This document shows, in pieces, positions 38,984 through 49,236 of a stretch of DNA of 64,000 nt. Below the pieces are notes generated by a model. It had not been told where the DNA came from and did no database searches. It saw only the letters and a program-made list of their open reading frames with translations. The stretch's first letter is position 1. Each line of letters starts with the position of its first letter. A program made the position numbers and the translations under genes. The stretch is from Pseudomonas sp. dw_358. GTDB lineage: Bacteria; Pseudomonadota; Gammaproteobacteria; Pseudomonadales; Pseudomonadaceae. The stretch is from the NCBI RefSeq assembly GCF_018449655.1, contig NZ_JAAVUX010000004.1, forward strand, positions 62,001-126,000, given 5' to 3'.

Positions 38984-40297
38984 ATGAAAGTGTTGAAAGG
39001 CCAGGACATCCTGGCATTGGGTTTCATGACCTTTGCGCTCTTCGTAGGCGCGGGGAACATCATCTTCCCGCCCATCGTCGGCCTGCAGGCGGGGCCCCAC
39101 GTGTGGATGGCCGCGCTGGGCTTCCTGATCACGGCGGTCGGCCTGCCGGTGATCACGGTGGTGGCCCTGGCCCGCGTCGGTGGCGCCATGGACGCCCTGA
39201 GCAGCCCCATCGGCAAAGTCGCCGGCGGTGTGCTGGCGGCGGTGTGCTATCTGGCCGTGGGCCCCTTGTTCGCCACCCCGCGTACGGCCACGGTGTCGTT
39301 CGAAGTGGGCCTGGCGCCGTTGACCGGTGACAGCCCGCTGGCCTTGTTCCTCTACAGCGCGGTGTACTTCGTGATGGTGTTCATTGTCTCGCTGTACCCC
39401 GGCAAGTTGCTCGACACGGTCGGCCGCTTCCTGGCACCCCTGAAGATCATTGCCCTGGCCGCGCTCGGCATTGCGGCCTTCATGCTGCCTGCCGGCGACA
39501 TCGGTTCGGCCACGCCCGAGTACGTGGCCGCGCCGTTCTCCCAAGGCTTCGTCAACGGCTACTTGACCATGGATACCCTCGGGGCGCTGGTCTTCGGTAT
39601 CGTCATCGTCAATGCCATCCGCTCCCGTGGCGTCGAGTCGCCGGTGCTGATCACTCGCTACGCGATCATTGCCGGCCTGATCGCCGGGGTCGGGTTGGCG
39701 CTGGTCTACGTCAGCCTGTTCCGCCTCGGCGCGGGCAGCCATGCCGTGGCGGCGAGCGCCACCAACGGCGCTGAAGTGCTGCACGCCTATGTCCAGCACA
39801 CCTTCGGCTCCCTGGGCAGCGGCTTCCTCGCGGTGTTGATCTCGCTGGCCTGCCTGGTCACCGCCGTCGGCCTGACCTGCGCTTGCGCCGAATACTTCAG
39901 CCGCGTGTTGCCATTGTCCTACAAGACCCTGGTGCTGCTGCTGGCGGTGTTCTCGCTGGTGGTTTCCAACCTGGGCCTGACCAAGCTGATTCACTTCTCC
40001 ATCCCGGTGCTGACCGCGATCTACCCGCCGTGTATCGCGCTGGTGGCCCTGAGCTTCTGCAAGTCGTTGTGGCACTCGCAGGCGCGTATCGTCGCGCCGG
40101 TCATGGCAGTGTCGTTGCTGTTCGGCATGGTCGATGCGCTCAAGGGCGCGGGGCTGGGTGAGTGGCTGCCGGCGTCGCTGGATCACCTGCCGTTGAGCAG
40201 TCAGGGGCTGGCGTGGCTGGTGCCGAGCGTGGCGATGTTGTTGATTGCGGTGGTGATGGATCGGGTGTTGGGCAAGCCTGAGACGGCGGCGGCATAA
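38984..40297 (+). CDS. brnQ: Branched-chain amino acid:cation symporter (LIV-II)
   Basis: 437 residues with about 12 membrane spans. It starts with the LIVCS family pattern [27 protein letters not shown] (given here in two parts) followed by [20 protein letters not shown] and [16 protein letters not shown]. The family imports leucine, isoleucine and valine with Na+ or H+. P. aeruginosa has two such carriers (BraB, BraZ); the place right behind sucCD matches braB there. Ends in a terminator shared with the small lipoprotein gene on the other strand. Confidence 0.95.
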   Translation: MKVLKGQDILALGFMTFALFVGAGNIIFPPIVGLQAGPHVWMAALGFLITAVGLPVITVVALARVGGAMDALSSPIGKVAGGVLAAVCYLAVGPLFATPRTATVSFEVGLAPLTGDSPLALFLYSAVYFVMVFIVSLYPGKLLDTVGRFLAPLKIIALAALGIAAFMLPAGDIGSATPEYVAAPFSQGFVNGYLTMDTLGALVFGIVIVNAIRSRGVESPVLITRYAIIAGLIAGVGLALVYVSLFRLGAGSHAVAASATNGAEVLHAYVQHTFGSLGSGFLAVLISLACLVTAVGLTCACAEYFSRVLPLSYKTLVLLLAVFSLVVSNLGLTKLIHFSIPVLTAIYPPCIALVALSFCKSLWHSQARIVAPVMAVSLLFGMVDALKGAGLGEWLPASLDHLPLSSQGLAWLVPSVAMLLIAVVMDRVLGKPETAAA

Positions 40298-40314
40298 AGG
40301 CCTGAAGCCAGACA

Positions 40315-40347
40315 CAAAAAACCCGACCTCACGGTCGGGTTTTTTTA
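40315..40347. terminator. Bidirectional terminator between brnQ and the lipoprotein gene
   Basis: Stem ACCCGACC / GGTCGGGT with a TCAC loop, with AAAAAA before and TTTTTT after, so it can work on both strands. Confidence 0.92.
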
Positions 40348-40361
40348 TGCCAGCAAGAACC

Positions 40362-40661
40362 TCAGTTCTTGGCAGGCGCCTGAGTCTCTGGCGCAGGCGC
40401 CGGAGCCGTCATGGTCGAGCCTGGAGTGGCAGCATCGGTGCCTTCTTTGGCGCGAGCGGCAGCCGCCTGGTTGGCGTCGTCCTGAGCCTTGGCATTTTCC
40501 TTGTTGGCATCGTTCACTTTGTCCTGAGCCTGGTCCATTTTCTTCTGGGCCTGCTCGGCGTGGGCCTGGGCATCCTGTTGCTTGTCTTCGGATTTTTTGT
40601 CGCAGGCGGCAAGGCCAAGGGCAGCGGTCAGCATGAGGGCAGTGGCGAGAGTAGTGCGCAT
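40362..40661 (-). CDS. Small coiled-coil lipoprotein
   Basis: 99 residues. The signal peptide ends in a lipobox LGLAAC (Cys20), then follow charged, Gln/Ala/Lys-rich helical repeats (QAHAEQAQKKMDQAQDKVND) predicted to form a coiled coil, and an Ala/Pro tail (TAPAPAPETQAPAKN). It is probably an outer-membrane or inner-membrane lipoprotein with an Lpp/OsmE-like rod. Asp at +2 (CDKK) would favour retention in the inner membrane by the E. coli Lol rule; in Pseudomonas that rule is weaker. Promoter is upstream of 40662, next to that of htpG. Function unknown. Confidence 0.85.
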   Translation of the reverse strand: MRTTLATALMLTAALGLAACDKKSEDKQQDAQAHAEQAQKKMDQAQDKVNDANKENAKAQDDANQAAAARAKEGTDAATPGSTMTAPAPAPETQAPAKN

Positions 40662-40794
40662 GGGTGTTTCTCCTTATTTATAGTCTGTTACGCGCTGTTG
40701 GAGCGTAGCCGAATAGCATTAGTTCCGACTATTGAGGTTCGGCAAGACGGCGAAGTGCGTACGAGATGTCCGATCTGAAAAGGCCCTCGCCACC

Positions 40795-40820
40795 CTTGAA
40801 ATCCCCTCATCCACCCCCAT
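40795..40820 (+). promoter_or_regulatory. Heat-shock (sigma-32/RpoH) promoter of htpG
   Basis: CTTGAAA (40795-40801), 13 bases, CCCCATCT (from 40815). Both elements match the sigma-32 consensus CTTGAAA and CCCCATNT exactly. The htpG ATG is 70 bases downstream. This supports heat-induced expression. Confidence 0.88.
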
Positions 40821-40889
40821 CTGCTTGTCATCCCGCCGCAAAGCTTTTCGGCTGCGCGGCTTCTGCCATCTGATTGGAGTTTGATGACC

Positions 40890-42794
40890 ATGAGTGTGGA
40901 AACTCAAAAGGAAACCCTGGGCTTCCAGACCGAGGTAAAGCAGCTGCTGCACCTCATGATCCATTCGCTGTATTCCAACAAGGAAATCTTCCTTCGCGAA
41001 TTGATCTCCAACGCTTCCGACGCCGTGGACAAGCTGCGTTTTGAAGCGCTGTCCAAGCCTGAGTTGCTGGAAGGCGGCGCCGAGCTGAAAATCCGTGTGA
41101 GCTTCGACAAGGACGCGAAAACCGTCACCCTCGAAGACAACGGCATCGGCATGAACCGTGAAGAAGTGATCGCCCACCTTGGCACCATCGCCAAGTCCGG
41201 CACCGCCGACTTCATGAAAAACCTCAGCGGCGACCAAAAGAAAGATTCGCACCTGATCGGCCAGTTCGGCGTTGGCTTCTACTCGGCGTTCATCGTTGCC
41301 GACCAGGTCGAAGTGTTCAGCCGCCGTGCCGGCACCGCCGCCAGCGAAGGCGTGCACTGGTCGTCCAAGGGCGAGGGCGAGTTTGAAGTCGCCAATACTG
41401 ACAAGGCCGAGCGCGGCACCCGTATTGTTCTGCACCTCAAGTCCGGTGAAGACGAGTTTGCCGACGGCTATCGCCTGCGCAACATCATCAAGAAGTACTC
41501 CGATCACATCGCTCTGCCCATCGAGCTGCCCAAGGAAGCCGAAGCGGCTGAAGGCGAAGACAAGCCTGCCGTTGAATGGGAAACCGTCAACCGTGCCAGC
41601 GCGCTGTGGACCCGTCCGCGTACCGAGATCAAGGACGAGGAATATCAGGAATTCTACAAGCACATCGGTCACGACTACGAGAACCCGCTGAGCTGGAGCC
41701 ACAACAAGGTCGAAGGCAAGCTGGAGTACAGCTCGCTGCTGTATGTGCCCGCCCGTGCGCCGTTCGACCTGTACCAGCGCGAAGCACCACGCGGCCTGAA
41801 GCTTTACGTGCAGCGCGTGTTCGTCATGGACCAGGCCGAGTCGTTCCTGCCGCTGTACCTGCGCTTCATCAAGGGTGTGGTGGACTCAAACGACCTCTCC
41901 CTGAACGTGTCGCGCGAGATTTTGCAGAAAGACCCGATCATCGACTCCATGAAGTCGGCGCTGACCAAGCGCGTGCTGGACATGCTGGAAAAACTGGCGA
42001 AGAACGAGCCGGAGCAATACAAGGGCTTCTGGAAGAACTTCGGCCAGGTGCTGAAGGAAGGCCCGGCCGAAGACTTCGCCAACAAGGAGAAGATTGCCGG
42101 CCTGCTGCGCTTTGCTTCTACCAGCGACGACAGCGGCGAGCAGAGTGTCGGCTTGGCCGACTACCTGTCCCGGGTCAAGGAAGGCCAGGACAAGGTCTAC
42201 TTCCTGACCGGCGAGTCCTATGCGCAGGTCAAGAACAGCCCGCACCTGGAAGTGTTCCGCAAGAAAGGCATCGAAGTGCTGCTGCTCACCGATCGCATCG
42301 ACGAGTGGCTGATGAGCTACCTGACCGAGTTCGATTCCAAGAGCTTTGTCGATGTCGCCCGTGGCGACCTGGACCTGGGCAAACTGGACTCCGACGAGGA
42401 CAAGAAGGCCCAGGAAGAAGTGGCCAAGGACAAGGAAGGCCTGGTCGAGCGCTTGAAAGCAGCTTTGGGCGACAGCGTCAGCGAAGTGCGTGTTTCGCAC
42501 CGTCTGACCGACTCGCCGGCCATTCTGGCCATTGGCGAACAGGACCTGGGCTTGCAGATGCGCCAGATCCTCGAAGCCAGCGGGCAGAAGGTGCCGGATT
42601 CCAAGCCGATCTTCGAATTCAACCCCAGCCACCCGCTGATCGAGAAGCTGGATCACGAGCAGAGCGAAGATCGTTTCACCGACTTCTCGCACATCCTCTT
42701 CGACCAGGCGGCGCTGGCAGCTGGCGACAGCCTCAAGGACCCGGCGGCCTACGTCCGGCGCCTGAACAAGTTGCTGGTCGAGTTGTCCGTTTAA
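40890..42794 (+). CDS. htpG: HSP90-family chaperone HtpG
   Basis: 634 residues, normal for HtpG. GHKL ATPase domain ([20 protein letters not shown], then DNGIGMN and [16 protein letters not shown]), middle domain with the client/catalytic loop ([20 protein letters not shown]), and a C-terminal dimer domain. Several in-frame starts are close together (40881, 40884, 40890); the family start [16 protein letters not shown] at 40890 is chosen. Cytoplasmic, ATP-driven, heat-inducible. A terminator follows within 15 bases. Confidence 0.98.
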   Translation: MSVETQKETLGFQTEVKQLLHLMIHSLYSNKEIFLRELISNASDAVDKLRFEALSKPELLEGGAELKIRVSFDKDAKTVTLEDNGIGMNREEVIAHLGTIAKSGTADFMKNLSGDQKKDSHLIGQFGVGFYSAFIVADQVEVFSRRAGTAASEGVHWSSKGEGEFEVANTDKAERGTRIVLHLKSGEDEFADGYRLRNIIKKYSDHIALPIELPKEAEAAEGEDKPAVEWETVNRASALWTRPRTEIKDEEYQEFYKHIGHDYENPLSWSHNKVEGKLEYSSLLYVPARAPFDLYQREAPRGLKLYVQRVFVMDQAESFLPLYLRFIKGVVDSNDLSLNVSREILQKDPIIDSMKSALTKRVLDMLEKLAKNEPEQYKGFWKNFGQVLKEGPAEDFANKEKIAGLLRFASTSDDSGEQSVGLADYLSRVKEGQDKVYFLTGESYAQVKNSPHLEVFRKKGIEVLLLTDRIDEWLMSYLTEFDSKSFVDVARGDLDLGKLDSDEDKKAQEEVAKDKEGLVERLKAALGDSVSEVRVSHRLTDSPAILAIGEQDLGLQMRQILEASGQKVPDSKPIFEFNPSHPLIEKLDHEQSEDRFTDFSHILFDQAALAAGDSLKDPAAYVRRLNKLLVELSV

Positions 42795-42804
42795 GCAGTT
42801 GAAC

Positions 42805-42832
42805 AAAAGGCCCGCCTCGGCGGGCTTTTTGC
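42805..42832 (+). terminator. Terminator after htpG
   Basis: GCCCGCC and GGCGGGC arms with a minimal loop, then CTTTTTG; an A-run precedes. It is 16 bases after the htpG stop. Confidence 0.85.
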
Positions 42833-42868
42833 ATTTCTCGTTGGTGTCTTTTAATTGGGGAGTAATCC

Positions 42869-43594
42869 ATGAGCAATCCACAAGCGCAATCGCTGGTCTA
42901 TCAAATCGACGGGCAGGCCTTTGAAAGCCGCCTGTTCCATGACGGCGACATCGTGTCGGCTCGTCCCGGCCTGATCATGGCGCCCAACTGGATGGGTGTC
43001 AGTGAAGGTGCCGAGCGCATTGCTCACGCCGTGGCCGCTCAAGGTTATGTCGTGCTGCTGGTGGACCTGTACGGCCAGGCCGTACGTCCCGCCAACGGTG
43101 ACCAGGCCGGCGCGGCGATGATGCCGATGAAAAATGACCGTGCGTTGCTGCTCAAGCGCATGAACGCCGGTCTTGAACAGCTCAAGATCCAGACCGTTGC
43201 TGCCGTTGATACCAGCAAGCTGGCTGCTTTCGGCTTCTGCTTCGGCGGTTGCTGCGCGCTGGAACTGGCCCGTACCGGTGTCCCGCTCAAGGCTGCCGTA
43301 TCGTTCCACGGTACCCTGGACACGCCAAACCCGAGCGCGACCAAGATCGATGGCTCGGTGCTGGTGCTGCACGGCGAAGCCGACCCGCTGGTGCCCAAAG
43401 AGCAACTGCCGGCCTTCATCGAAGAAATGAACAACGCCAAGGTCGATTGGCAGCTGACTTCCTTCGGCGGTGCCTACCACTCGTTTACCGACCCGGAAGC
43501 CAACAACCCTGGCGTGCAGATGTTCAACCAGAAGGTCTCGGATCGGGCGTTCAAGAACATGTACGACTTGTTGGTGGAAGTGTTCAAGGACTGA
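42869..43594 (+). CDS. Dienelactone hydrolase family protein
   Basis: 241 residues, alpha/beta hydrolase with the catalytic triad Cys124 (GFCFGGCC), Asp172 (HGEADPLVP) and His204 (GGAYHSFTDP), as in dienelactone hydrolase. A motif PNWMGVSEGAERIAHAVAAQ follows the first strand. It may process a lactone or ester, but many genomic copies have unknown roles, and no catechol-degradation gene is near. Ribosome site GGGGAG precedes the ATG at 42869. Same strand as htpG but behind its terminator, so it has its own promoter. Confidence 0.92.
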   Translation: MSNPQAQSLVYQIDGQAFESRLFHDGDIVSARPGLIMAPNWMGVSEGAERIAHAVAAQGYVVLLVDLYGQAVRPANGDQAGAAMMPMKNDRALLLKRMNAGLEQLKIQTVAAVDTSKLAAFGFCFGGCCALELARTGVPLKAAVSFHGTLDTPNPSATKIDGSVLVLHGEADPLVPKEQLPAFIEEMNNAKVDWQLTSFGGAYHSFTDPEANNPGVQMFNQKVSDRAFKNMYDLLVEVFKD

Positions 43595-43604
43595 TAGCGC
43601 GAAC

Positions 43605-43632
43605 GGCCATCGCGACCTTGGTCGCGATGGCC
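43605..43632. repeat. 13-bp perfect hairpin GGCCATCGCGACC / GGTCGCGATGGCC
   Basis: Two perfect 13-bp arms around a TT loop, between the convergent hydrolase and pirin genes. There is no T-run, so it is more like a REP-type stem or a processing signal than a classical terminator. Confidence 0.75.
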
Positions 43633-43660
43633 ACGGCGGTGGTGGTTCACGGCACGTGCA

Positions 43661-44521
43661 TCACGGCCACTCGATTCGTCCGATCTCTCCTGGCACCACC
43701 GGCCAATCCCCGGATTCCCAGCGCTGCTGGGCCGCATCGAGCAACGTCACATCGCTGGCCACCCAGTTCCAGCGCATCCGCCGTGGTCCATCCAGCGCCT
43801 TGCCTCCGATCACCATGGCATGGCAATCGCTCAGCGCACGCAGCGTGTAGACCTCGCCTTCAGGCAGCACCACCAGGCTGGCGGCAGGCACCTCATCGCC
43901 GTCCAGTTCGCAATTCCCGTCGATGACGTACAAGGCCCTCTGCGGGTGTTCTGCGGGAATCGACAGGGTTGCTCCCGCCTGCATGTGGATCTCGGCGTAC
44001 AGCGTGCCAGAGAGCACCGGAACGGGGGACTTCAGGCAGAACCCACTGCCGGCGATCAGGCGGATCTGCACGCCCAGGGATTCGGACACCGGCAGTTGCT
44101 CGGCCGGATGATAGCTGTAGTGCCCCGGGCCCTGCTCGTCGGCTTGCGGCGAAGCCAGCCAGACCTGCAGGCCGTGAACCCGTGAACCGCTCTGACGGAG
44201 GGGCTCGGGCGTGCGCTCGATGTGGGCGATGGCGCTGCCGGCGGTCATCCAGCTGACTTCGCCTGCGCTGACCACTTGCTCGGACCCCAGGCTGTCCTTG
44301 TGCAGCAGTTGCCCTTCGAACAGGTAGGTCAGGGTCGACAGACCGATATGGGGATGCTGGCGAATATCGATGCCTTCGCCAGGGGCATAGGCGGTGGGCA
44401 GCATGTGGTCGAAGAACACGAAGGGCCCTACGCTGCGGCACTTGGCCGACGGCAGTGGACGCAGGATAGGCTGGCCTTCGACGTCTTCGGTCTTGGGGCG
44501 GATGAGGAGGGGCAAAGGCAT
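43661..44521 (-). CDS. Pirin-family protein
   Basis: 286 residues, two cupin domains. The four metal ligands of pirins are in place in the first cupin: His56 and His58 (RQHPHIGLSTLTYLFEG), His100 and Glu102 (GSAIAHIERTP). The protein is probably an Fe-binding quercetinase-like or redox-sensing protein in the cytoplasm. The convergent neighbour is the dienelactone hydrolase; upstream lies the OsmC gene, in the same direction and 46 bases away, so the two may share a message. Exact substrate unknown. Confidence 0.93.
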   Translation of the reverse strand: MPLPLLIRPKTEDVEGQPILRPLPSAKCRSVGPFVFFDHMLPTAYAPGEGIDIRQHPHIGLSTLTYLFEGQLLHKDSLGSEQVVSAGEVSWMTAGSAIAHIERTPEPLRQSGSRVHGLQVWLASPQADEQGPGHYSYHPAEQLPVSESLGVQIRLIAGSGFCLKSPVPVLSGTLYAEIHMQAGATLSIPAEHPQRALYVIDGNCELDGDEVPAASLVVLPEGEVYTLRALSDCHAMVIGGKALDGPRRMRWNWVASDVTLLDAAQQRWESGDWPVVPGEIGRIEWP

Positions 44522-44567
44522 GGGGGCGGCCTGATCGCAGACGGGATGCCCGACAGCATAAACGCTC

Positions 44568-44978
44568 TTACTGCTGGTTATCGACCAATGTCGTCTCGAT
44601 GCTGACCTCGGCCGTGGTCATCAATTTGTGCACCGGGCAATGGTCGGCAATGCGGTCCAGTTCCTTGCGCTGGGCATGGGTCAGGTCGCCTTCCAGGGTC
44701 AGGCTGACGTTGAGCACGTACTTGCCGGTGGGTTCTCCTGCGTTGTCTCGGGTGACCTTGACCTGTACACCGGTCAGCGGGATGCCTTTTTTCTGCGCGT
44801 ACAGCTTGAGGGTCAAGGCTTTACAGGCGCCCAGGGCAGCGTCGAAATAATCGTGAGGGGAGGGCGCCGAGTCGGCACCGCCCAGGCTTTGCGGCAGGTC
44901 GGCGAACAGCAGGTGGTTATCGATCTGGATGCTGTGGCGAAAGCCTTCGAGTGATTCAGTCTTGACGTCAATGGTCAT
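44568..44978 (-). CDS. OsmC-family protein
   Basis: 136 residues of the OsmC/Ohr superfamily. The two reactive cysteines are Cys52 (GACKALTLKLY) and Cys114 (ADHCPVHK). The family reduces organic hydroperoxides. The start MTIDVKTESLEGFRH at 44978 is preceded by AAGGA; a TTG two codons upstream is less likely. It lies between pirin and fabB and is the first gene of a short pirin-ward unit. The subgroup is YhfA/YmaD-like rather than typical OsmC or Ohr, so the peroxide role is an inference. Confidence 0.92.
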   Translation of the reverse strand: MTIDVKTESLEGFRHSIQIDNHLLFADLPQSLGGADSAPSPHDYFDAALGACKALTLKLYAQKKGIPLTGVQVKVTRDNAGEPTGKYVLNVSLTLEGDLTHAQRKELDRIADHCPVHKLMTTAEVSIETTLVDNQQ

Positions 44979-45062
44979 CAGCAATTCCTTGCAGCGGGGC
45001 GGGGAGATCCTGACAGGTTAGAGCCTTGGCCAGTGGGGGACGTTCCATCGGCGGGTGCTCAC

Positions 45063-45092
45063 AAAAAAGCCCCTGATCTTTCGATCAGGGGC
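45063..45092 (-). terminator. Terminator of the fabAB operon
   Basis: On the minus strand: stem GCCCCTGATC / GATCAGGGGC with a 4-base loop, followed by TTTTTT. It is 21 bases after the fabB stop. Confidence 0.9.
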
Positions 45093-45113
45093 ATTGCGGT
45101 CAAGCCGAAAGGC

Positions 45114-46334
45114 TTACTTGCCCTGCCAGCGCTTCAACACCAGCGTGGCATTGGTGCCACCAAAGCCGAAGCTGTTGCTCATGACGGTATTGAGCTCGAC
45201 ATTTTCGACAGTCTTGGTCTGGATCGGCATGTCGGCCACAGCCGGGTCCAGCTCATCGATGTTGGCGGAGCCGGCAATGAACTTGCCTTCCATCATCAGC
45301 ATGCAGTAGATGGCTTCGTGCACGCCGGCAGCACCCAGCGAGTGACCGGACAGGCTCTTGGTCGAGCTGATGGCCGGGGCCTTGTCGCCGAACAGTTCGC
45401 GCACGCCCTTGATTTCGGCCACGTCGCCTACTGGCGTTGAGGTGCCGTGAGTGTTGAGGTAGTCGATCGGGGTGTCCACGGTGGACATGGCCATCTGCAT
45501 GCAGCGGATGGCGCCTTCGCCGCTTGGCGCGACCATGTCGTAACCGTCCGACGTTGCGCCGTAGCCGACCACTTCGGCGTAGATTTTCGCGCCACGGGCC
45601 AGAGCGTGTTCCAGCTCCTCGACCACCACCATGCCGCCACCGCCGGCGATAACGAAACCGTCACGCTTGGCGTCGTAGGCGCGGGAGGCCTTTTCCGGGG
45701 TTTCGTTGTATTGGGTGGACAGTGCGCCCATGGCGTCGAACAGGAACGACTGGCTCCAGTGTTCTTCTTCGCCGCCGCCGGCGAAGACGATGTCCTGCTT
45801 GCCCATCTGGATCTGTTCCATGGCCGTGCCGATGCAGTGGGCACTGGTGGCGCAGGCCGAAGCGATGGAGTAGTTCAGGCCCTTGATCTTGAAAGGGGTG
45901 GCCAGGCAAGCGGACACGGTGCTGCTCATGGTGCGGGTCACGCGGTACGGACCGACGCGCTTGACGCCTTTCTCGCGCAGGATGTCCAGCGCTTCCATCT
46001 GGTTGAGCGTCGAAGCACCACCGGAACCGGCCACCAGGCCGGTGCGCGGGTTGGACACCTGGTCTTCGGTCAGGCCCGAATCCTTGATCGCGTCCTGCAT
46101 CGCCAGGTAGGCGTAGGCGGCAGCATGGCCAACGAAGCGGAACACCTTGCGGTCGATCAGCTCTTCGAGGTTGAGGTCGATGGAACCGGAAACATGGCTG
46201 CGCAAACCCATTTCGGCATATTCCGGGTTGAAACGGATGCCAGGGCGGCTTGCACGCAGGTTTGCGGAAACGGTGTCTTTGTCATTGCCCAAGCAGGAAA
46301 CAATGCCCAGACCAGTGATAACGACGCGGCGCAT
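45114..46334 (-). CDS. fabB: 3-oxoacyl-ACP synthase I
   Basis: 406 residues. The KAS I triad is Cys161 ([12 protein letters not shown]), His296 ([11 protein letters not shown]) and His331 ([12 protein letters not shown]), matching E. coli FabB. It elongates the cis-unsaturated acyl chains produced by FabA. The start [16 protein letters not shown] at 46334 is 10 bases after the fabA stop; a longer in-frame extension inside fabA is not credible. Together with fabA it makes the anaerobic unsaturated fatty-acid pathway. Confidence 0.98.
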   Translation of the reverse strand: MRRVVITGLGIVSCLGNDKDTVSANLRASRPGIRFNPEYAEMGLRSHVSGSIDLNLEELIDRKVFRFVGHAAAYAYLAMQDAIKDSGLTEDQVSNPRTGLVAGSGGASTLNQMEALDILREKGVKRVGPYRVTRTMSSTVSACLATPFKIKGLNYSIASACATSAHCIGTAMEQIQMGKQDIVFAGGGEEEHWSQSFLFDAMGALSTQYNETPEKASRAYDAKRDGFVIAGGGGMVVVEELEHALARGAKIYAEVVGYGATSDGYDMVAPSGEGAIRCMQMAMSTVDTPIDYLNTHGTSTPVGDVAEIKGVRELFGDKAPAISSTKSLSGHSLGAAGVHEAIYCMLMMEGKFIAGSANIDELDPAVADMPIQTKTVENVELNTVMSNSFGFGGTNATLVLKRWQGK

Positions 46335-46344
46335 GCGAATACCC

Positions 46345-46860
46345 TTAGAAATTTTCAGTGGAAGTGAACACGCCGACCCGGAGGGCGTCAGCGGTGTAGA
46401 TCTCGCGGCCGTCGACACTGACCGAGCCATCGGCGATGGCCAGGTTCAGCTTGCCTTTGAGGACGCGCTTGATATGGATGTTATAGGTGACTTTCTTCGC
46501 GGTCGGGAGAACCTGGCCAAAGAATTTCACTTCACCGGAACCCAGCGCCCGGCCACGGCCTGGCAGGTCCTGCCAGCCCAGGAAAAAACCGACCAGCTGC
46601 CACATGGCATCCAGGCCCAGGCAACCGGGCATCACCGGGTCGCCTTCGAAGTGGCAAGCGAAAAACCACAGGTCCGGGGTGATATCCAGCTCGGCGACCA
46701 ATTCACCTTTGCCGTACTTGCCGCCTTCTTCGCTGATGTGCGTGATGCGATCGACCATCAGCATGTTGGGGGCGGGCAGTTGCGCGTTACCAGGGCCGAA
46801 CAGCTCACCGCGACTGCAGCGCAGCAGATCTTCCCGGGTAAAGGCGTGTTGTTTGGTCAT
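46345..46860 (-). CDS. fabA: 3-hydroxydecanoyl-ACP dehydratase/isomerase
   Basis: 171 residues. Active-site His70 ([14 protein letters not shown]) and Asp84 ([11 protein letters not shown]) agree with E. coli FabA. It introduces the cis double bond at the C10 stage. First gene of fabA-fabB; a ribosome site GAG lies 5 bases before ATG 46860. In P. aeruginosa the pair is controlled by DesT; I could not identify a matching operator here by eye in the 290-base leader (46861-47151). Confidence 0.98.
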   Translation of the reverse strand: MTKQHAFTREDLLRCSRGELFGPGNAQLPAPNMLMVDRITHISEEGGKYGKGELVAELDITPDLWFFACHFEGDPVMPGCLGLDAMWQLVGFFLGWQDLPGRGRALGSGEVKFFGQVLPTAKKVTYNIHIKRVLKGKLNLAIADGSVSVDGREIYTADALRVGVFTSTENF

Positions 46861-47151
46861 GCGAGCTCCTCAATAGTCCCTGTGTGGCAGGGGGCAAGTC
46901 GTGCTGACCGCACCAGGACGTATCGTCCTGGCCGGCAGCCTACTCATAGACTATTGCGTTGTGGTGAAAGTCACAGCGCCAGGGACGAAGATGTACACCT
47001 GTGCACTGAAATTTATTATCCGACCGTCTTCCGGGCCAGATCCAAAGGTGAAGATTGCCGCATTTTATCGTTCGCCGCCAGTTATGCCGCTAACGGTGAC
47101 GATCTTGTCGCCGGCCTGAAAGGCTGGAAGGCCCTGGAACAGGGCGTCGGC

Positions 47152-49053
47152 TCAAAAGGCCAGCCACCGTGCCAGGACCTTTTGCAGGTCTGCCCGCTTG
47201 AACGGCTTGGCCAGGTAATCGTTCATCCCGGCCGCCAGACAGGCTTCCCGGTCACCGTGCAAGGCGTTGGCGGTCAGGGCAATGATCGGCAGGCTTTCGC
47301 GCTCCGGTTGCAGGCGGATCTGGCGGGAAGCTTCATAGCCGTCGATGATCGGCAGCCGGCAGTCCATCAGGATCGCGTCAAAGGAGCGAGTGCTGGCCTC
47401 GCTGATGGCCAGTGCGCCGTCACCCACCACCTGCACGCCGAAGCCCAAGCTGCGTAGCATGGCCTCGATCACGGTCTGGTTCACCGGGTTATCCTCCACC
47501 AGCAGTACGTGCAAGCCATGACCCTCCTGGCTCGGGGCGATTCCGGCAAGCGGGGCCGGGGCCTTTTGCAGGCACAGGGCCAAGGGCAGTTCCAGCGTGA
47601 ATCGAGAGCCGATGCCTTCTTCGCTCTGGGCCCGCAGCGTGCCGCCCATGCGCTCGGCCAAGGTGCGGGCAATGGGCAGGCCCAGTCCGGTGCCGCCATA
47701 GCGACGGGAAATAGAGTTATCGGCCTGCTGGAAGGCGACGAACATCAACTCCAGGCGATCGGCACTGATACCGATGCCGCTGTCGCGCACCGAGCAAGTC
47801 AGCCAGATCAACTGGTGATCCAGCTCATGCCAGTTGGCTTCGATCTCGACGCTGCCGGTTTCGGTGAACTTCAGCGCGTTGCCAACCAGATTGACCAGCA
47901 CCTGGCGAATGCGCGTCGGATCGCCCTCGACCCACAGGTCGTCGACGCTCACCGGCTTGCGCAGGCTCAGTTGCAGGTCGCGCTGGCGGGCGCTGTGATG
48001 GAAGGACTGGACGCAACTGTCGAGCATGTCCCCGAGATTGAAGGCGATATGTTCCAGTTCCAGAGCGGCCTGTTCGATGCGGGAGAAATCGAGGATGTCA
48101 TTGATGACCTTGAGCAGATGCTCGGTGGACTCGCTGGCAAGCGCCGCGTACTCCCGTTGTTCGTGGGTCATCTGCGTGGTTTCGAGCAGTTGCAGCATGC
48201 CCAGCACGCCGTTCATGGGGGTGCGCAACTCATGGCTCATCATTGCCAGAAAGTCCGACTTGGCACTGTTGGCGCGTTCGGCCTGCTCGCGGGTCTGGAT
48301 CAGCTCCTGCATGGCCAGGCGCTGCTCGCGTCCGGCCTGGTCCAGGCCCGTGGCGAGGTTGTTGATGTGGCGCGCGAGGTTGCCCAGCTCGGAGTCGTCG
48401 ACGATAGGCAGCGGCGCCTCGAAATCGCCCTGCTGGATGGCCTTGACGGCTTGGCCCATGGCGCTGATCGGGCGCGACAGACTACGGGACAGGCGCCTTG
48501 CCAGGAGGAAGGTGAAGAGCAGCGCAAACAACGCCAGCACGGCCGCCTTGATGAGGATTTCCTGCTGGCGCTGGTTGAAGGCGTCATCCGACATGCCCAC
48601 CGTGACCCGCCCCAGATAGTCGTCTCGGGGGCCCGTCGCGGTGACGCCGATCCGGTGCAACAGCTCTTCGTTGCGCCGCGCCGCCTGCAGGCGGATGCTG
48701 GCCTGGAACACTTCGATCTGTTGCTTGGACATTGGGGGCTGATCGGGTTGTTCGAGGTACATCAGAATATGGTCGCTGCGGTCCTGGATCTCGAGAAAGC
48801 GCACGTGAGGCGTGGCCAGCGTGGCACGCATCAGGCTTTCCAGCACTTCGGTGTTGTGCATCAGCACGCCATACTCGGCGGCCGGCGCCAACTGCCCGGC
48901 GATCAGGTGGCCGGTGCGGTTGAGCTCCTCGCGCAGGTCCTGGATGCGGACGAACGTGAAGAAAAAGATCAGCAGCAGGCTCAGCAGCAGGGCTGGGCCC
49001 AGGCAGAGGATCTGGGTGCGGGTATGGATGTCCCAACTCAGGCGTAACGGCAT
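47152..49053 (-). CDS. Hybrid sensor histidine kinase (PA1611-like)
   Basis: 633 residues, inner membrane. TM1 at about residues 15-35 and TM2 at 167-185 flank a periplasmic sensor of about 130 residues; then HAMP (about 186-240), HisKA with His274 ([12 protein letters not shown]), HATPase with [19 protein letters not shown], and a receiver with the phosphoacceptor Asp564 (ILMDCRLP). No C-terminal Hpt domain is present, so phosphate must go on to a separate Hpt protein. Its place upstream of fabAB matches P. aeruginosa PA1611, which acts in the HptB and RetS/GacS network controlling biofilm and virulence traits (from memory). Ligand unknown. Confidence 0.93.
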   Translation of the reverse strand: MPLRLSWDIHTRTQILCLGPALLLSLLLIFFFTFVRIQDLREELNRTGHLIAGQLAPAAEYGVLMHNTEVLESLMRATLATPHVRFLEIQDRSDHILMYLEQPDQPPMSKQQIEVFQASIRLQAARRNEELLHRIGVTATGPRDDYLGRVTVGMSDDAFNQRQQEILIKAAVLALFALLFTFLLARRLSRSLSRPISAMGQAVKAIQQGDFEAPLPIVDDSELGNLARHINNLATGLDQAGREQRLAMQELIQTREQAERANSAKSDFLAMMSHELRTPMNGVLGMLQLLETTQMTHEQREYAALASESTEHLLKVINDILDFSRIEQAALELEHIAFNLGDMLDSCVQSFHHSARQRDLQLSLRKPVSVDDLWVEGDPTRIRQVLVNLVGNALKFTETGSVEIEANWHELDHQLIWLTCSVRDSGIGISADRLELMFVAFQQADNSISRRYGGTGLGLPIARTLAERMGGTLRAQSEEGIGSRFTLELPLALCLQKAPAPLAGIAPSQEGHGLHVLLVEDNPVNQTVIEAMLRSLGFGVQVVGDGALAISEASTRSFDAILMDCRLPIIDGYEASRQIRLQPERESLPIIALTANALHGDREACLAAGMNDYLAKPFKRADLQKVLARWLAF

Positions 49054-49236
49054 GGGCGGCCTTCAGGGGCTTCAAGTGCAGCACGGGTTCGGCCGCCTAT
49101 GTTAACCGACTCTCGCGACATTTACAGTTGATCGCGGTCAATCACAGGATGAGTCACGGGCAATCGGCGCTGGTCGCGGCAACGCGGGGCCGTATAATGC
49201 CCGGCAACGCCATTTGCGCATCATGACGGACAGGAT

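Noticed and set aside
38840..40315. A 491-codon minus-strand frame opposite brnQ
   Set aside because: Gln/Arg/His-rich antisense shadow; crosses the brnQ start region without a plausible own start.
46992..47005. TGTACA-CC-TGTGCA upstream of fabA as a DesT-like operator
   Set aside because: The palindrome is imperfect and I could not match it to the DesT site I remember; too weak to list as a feature.
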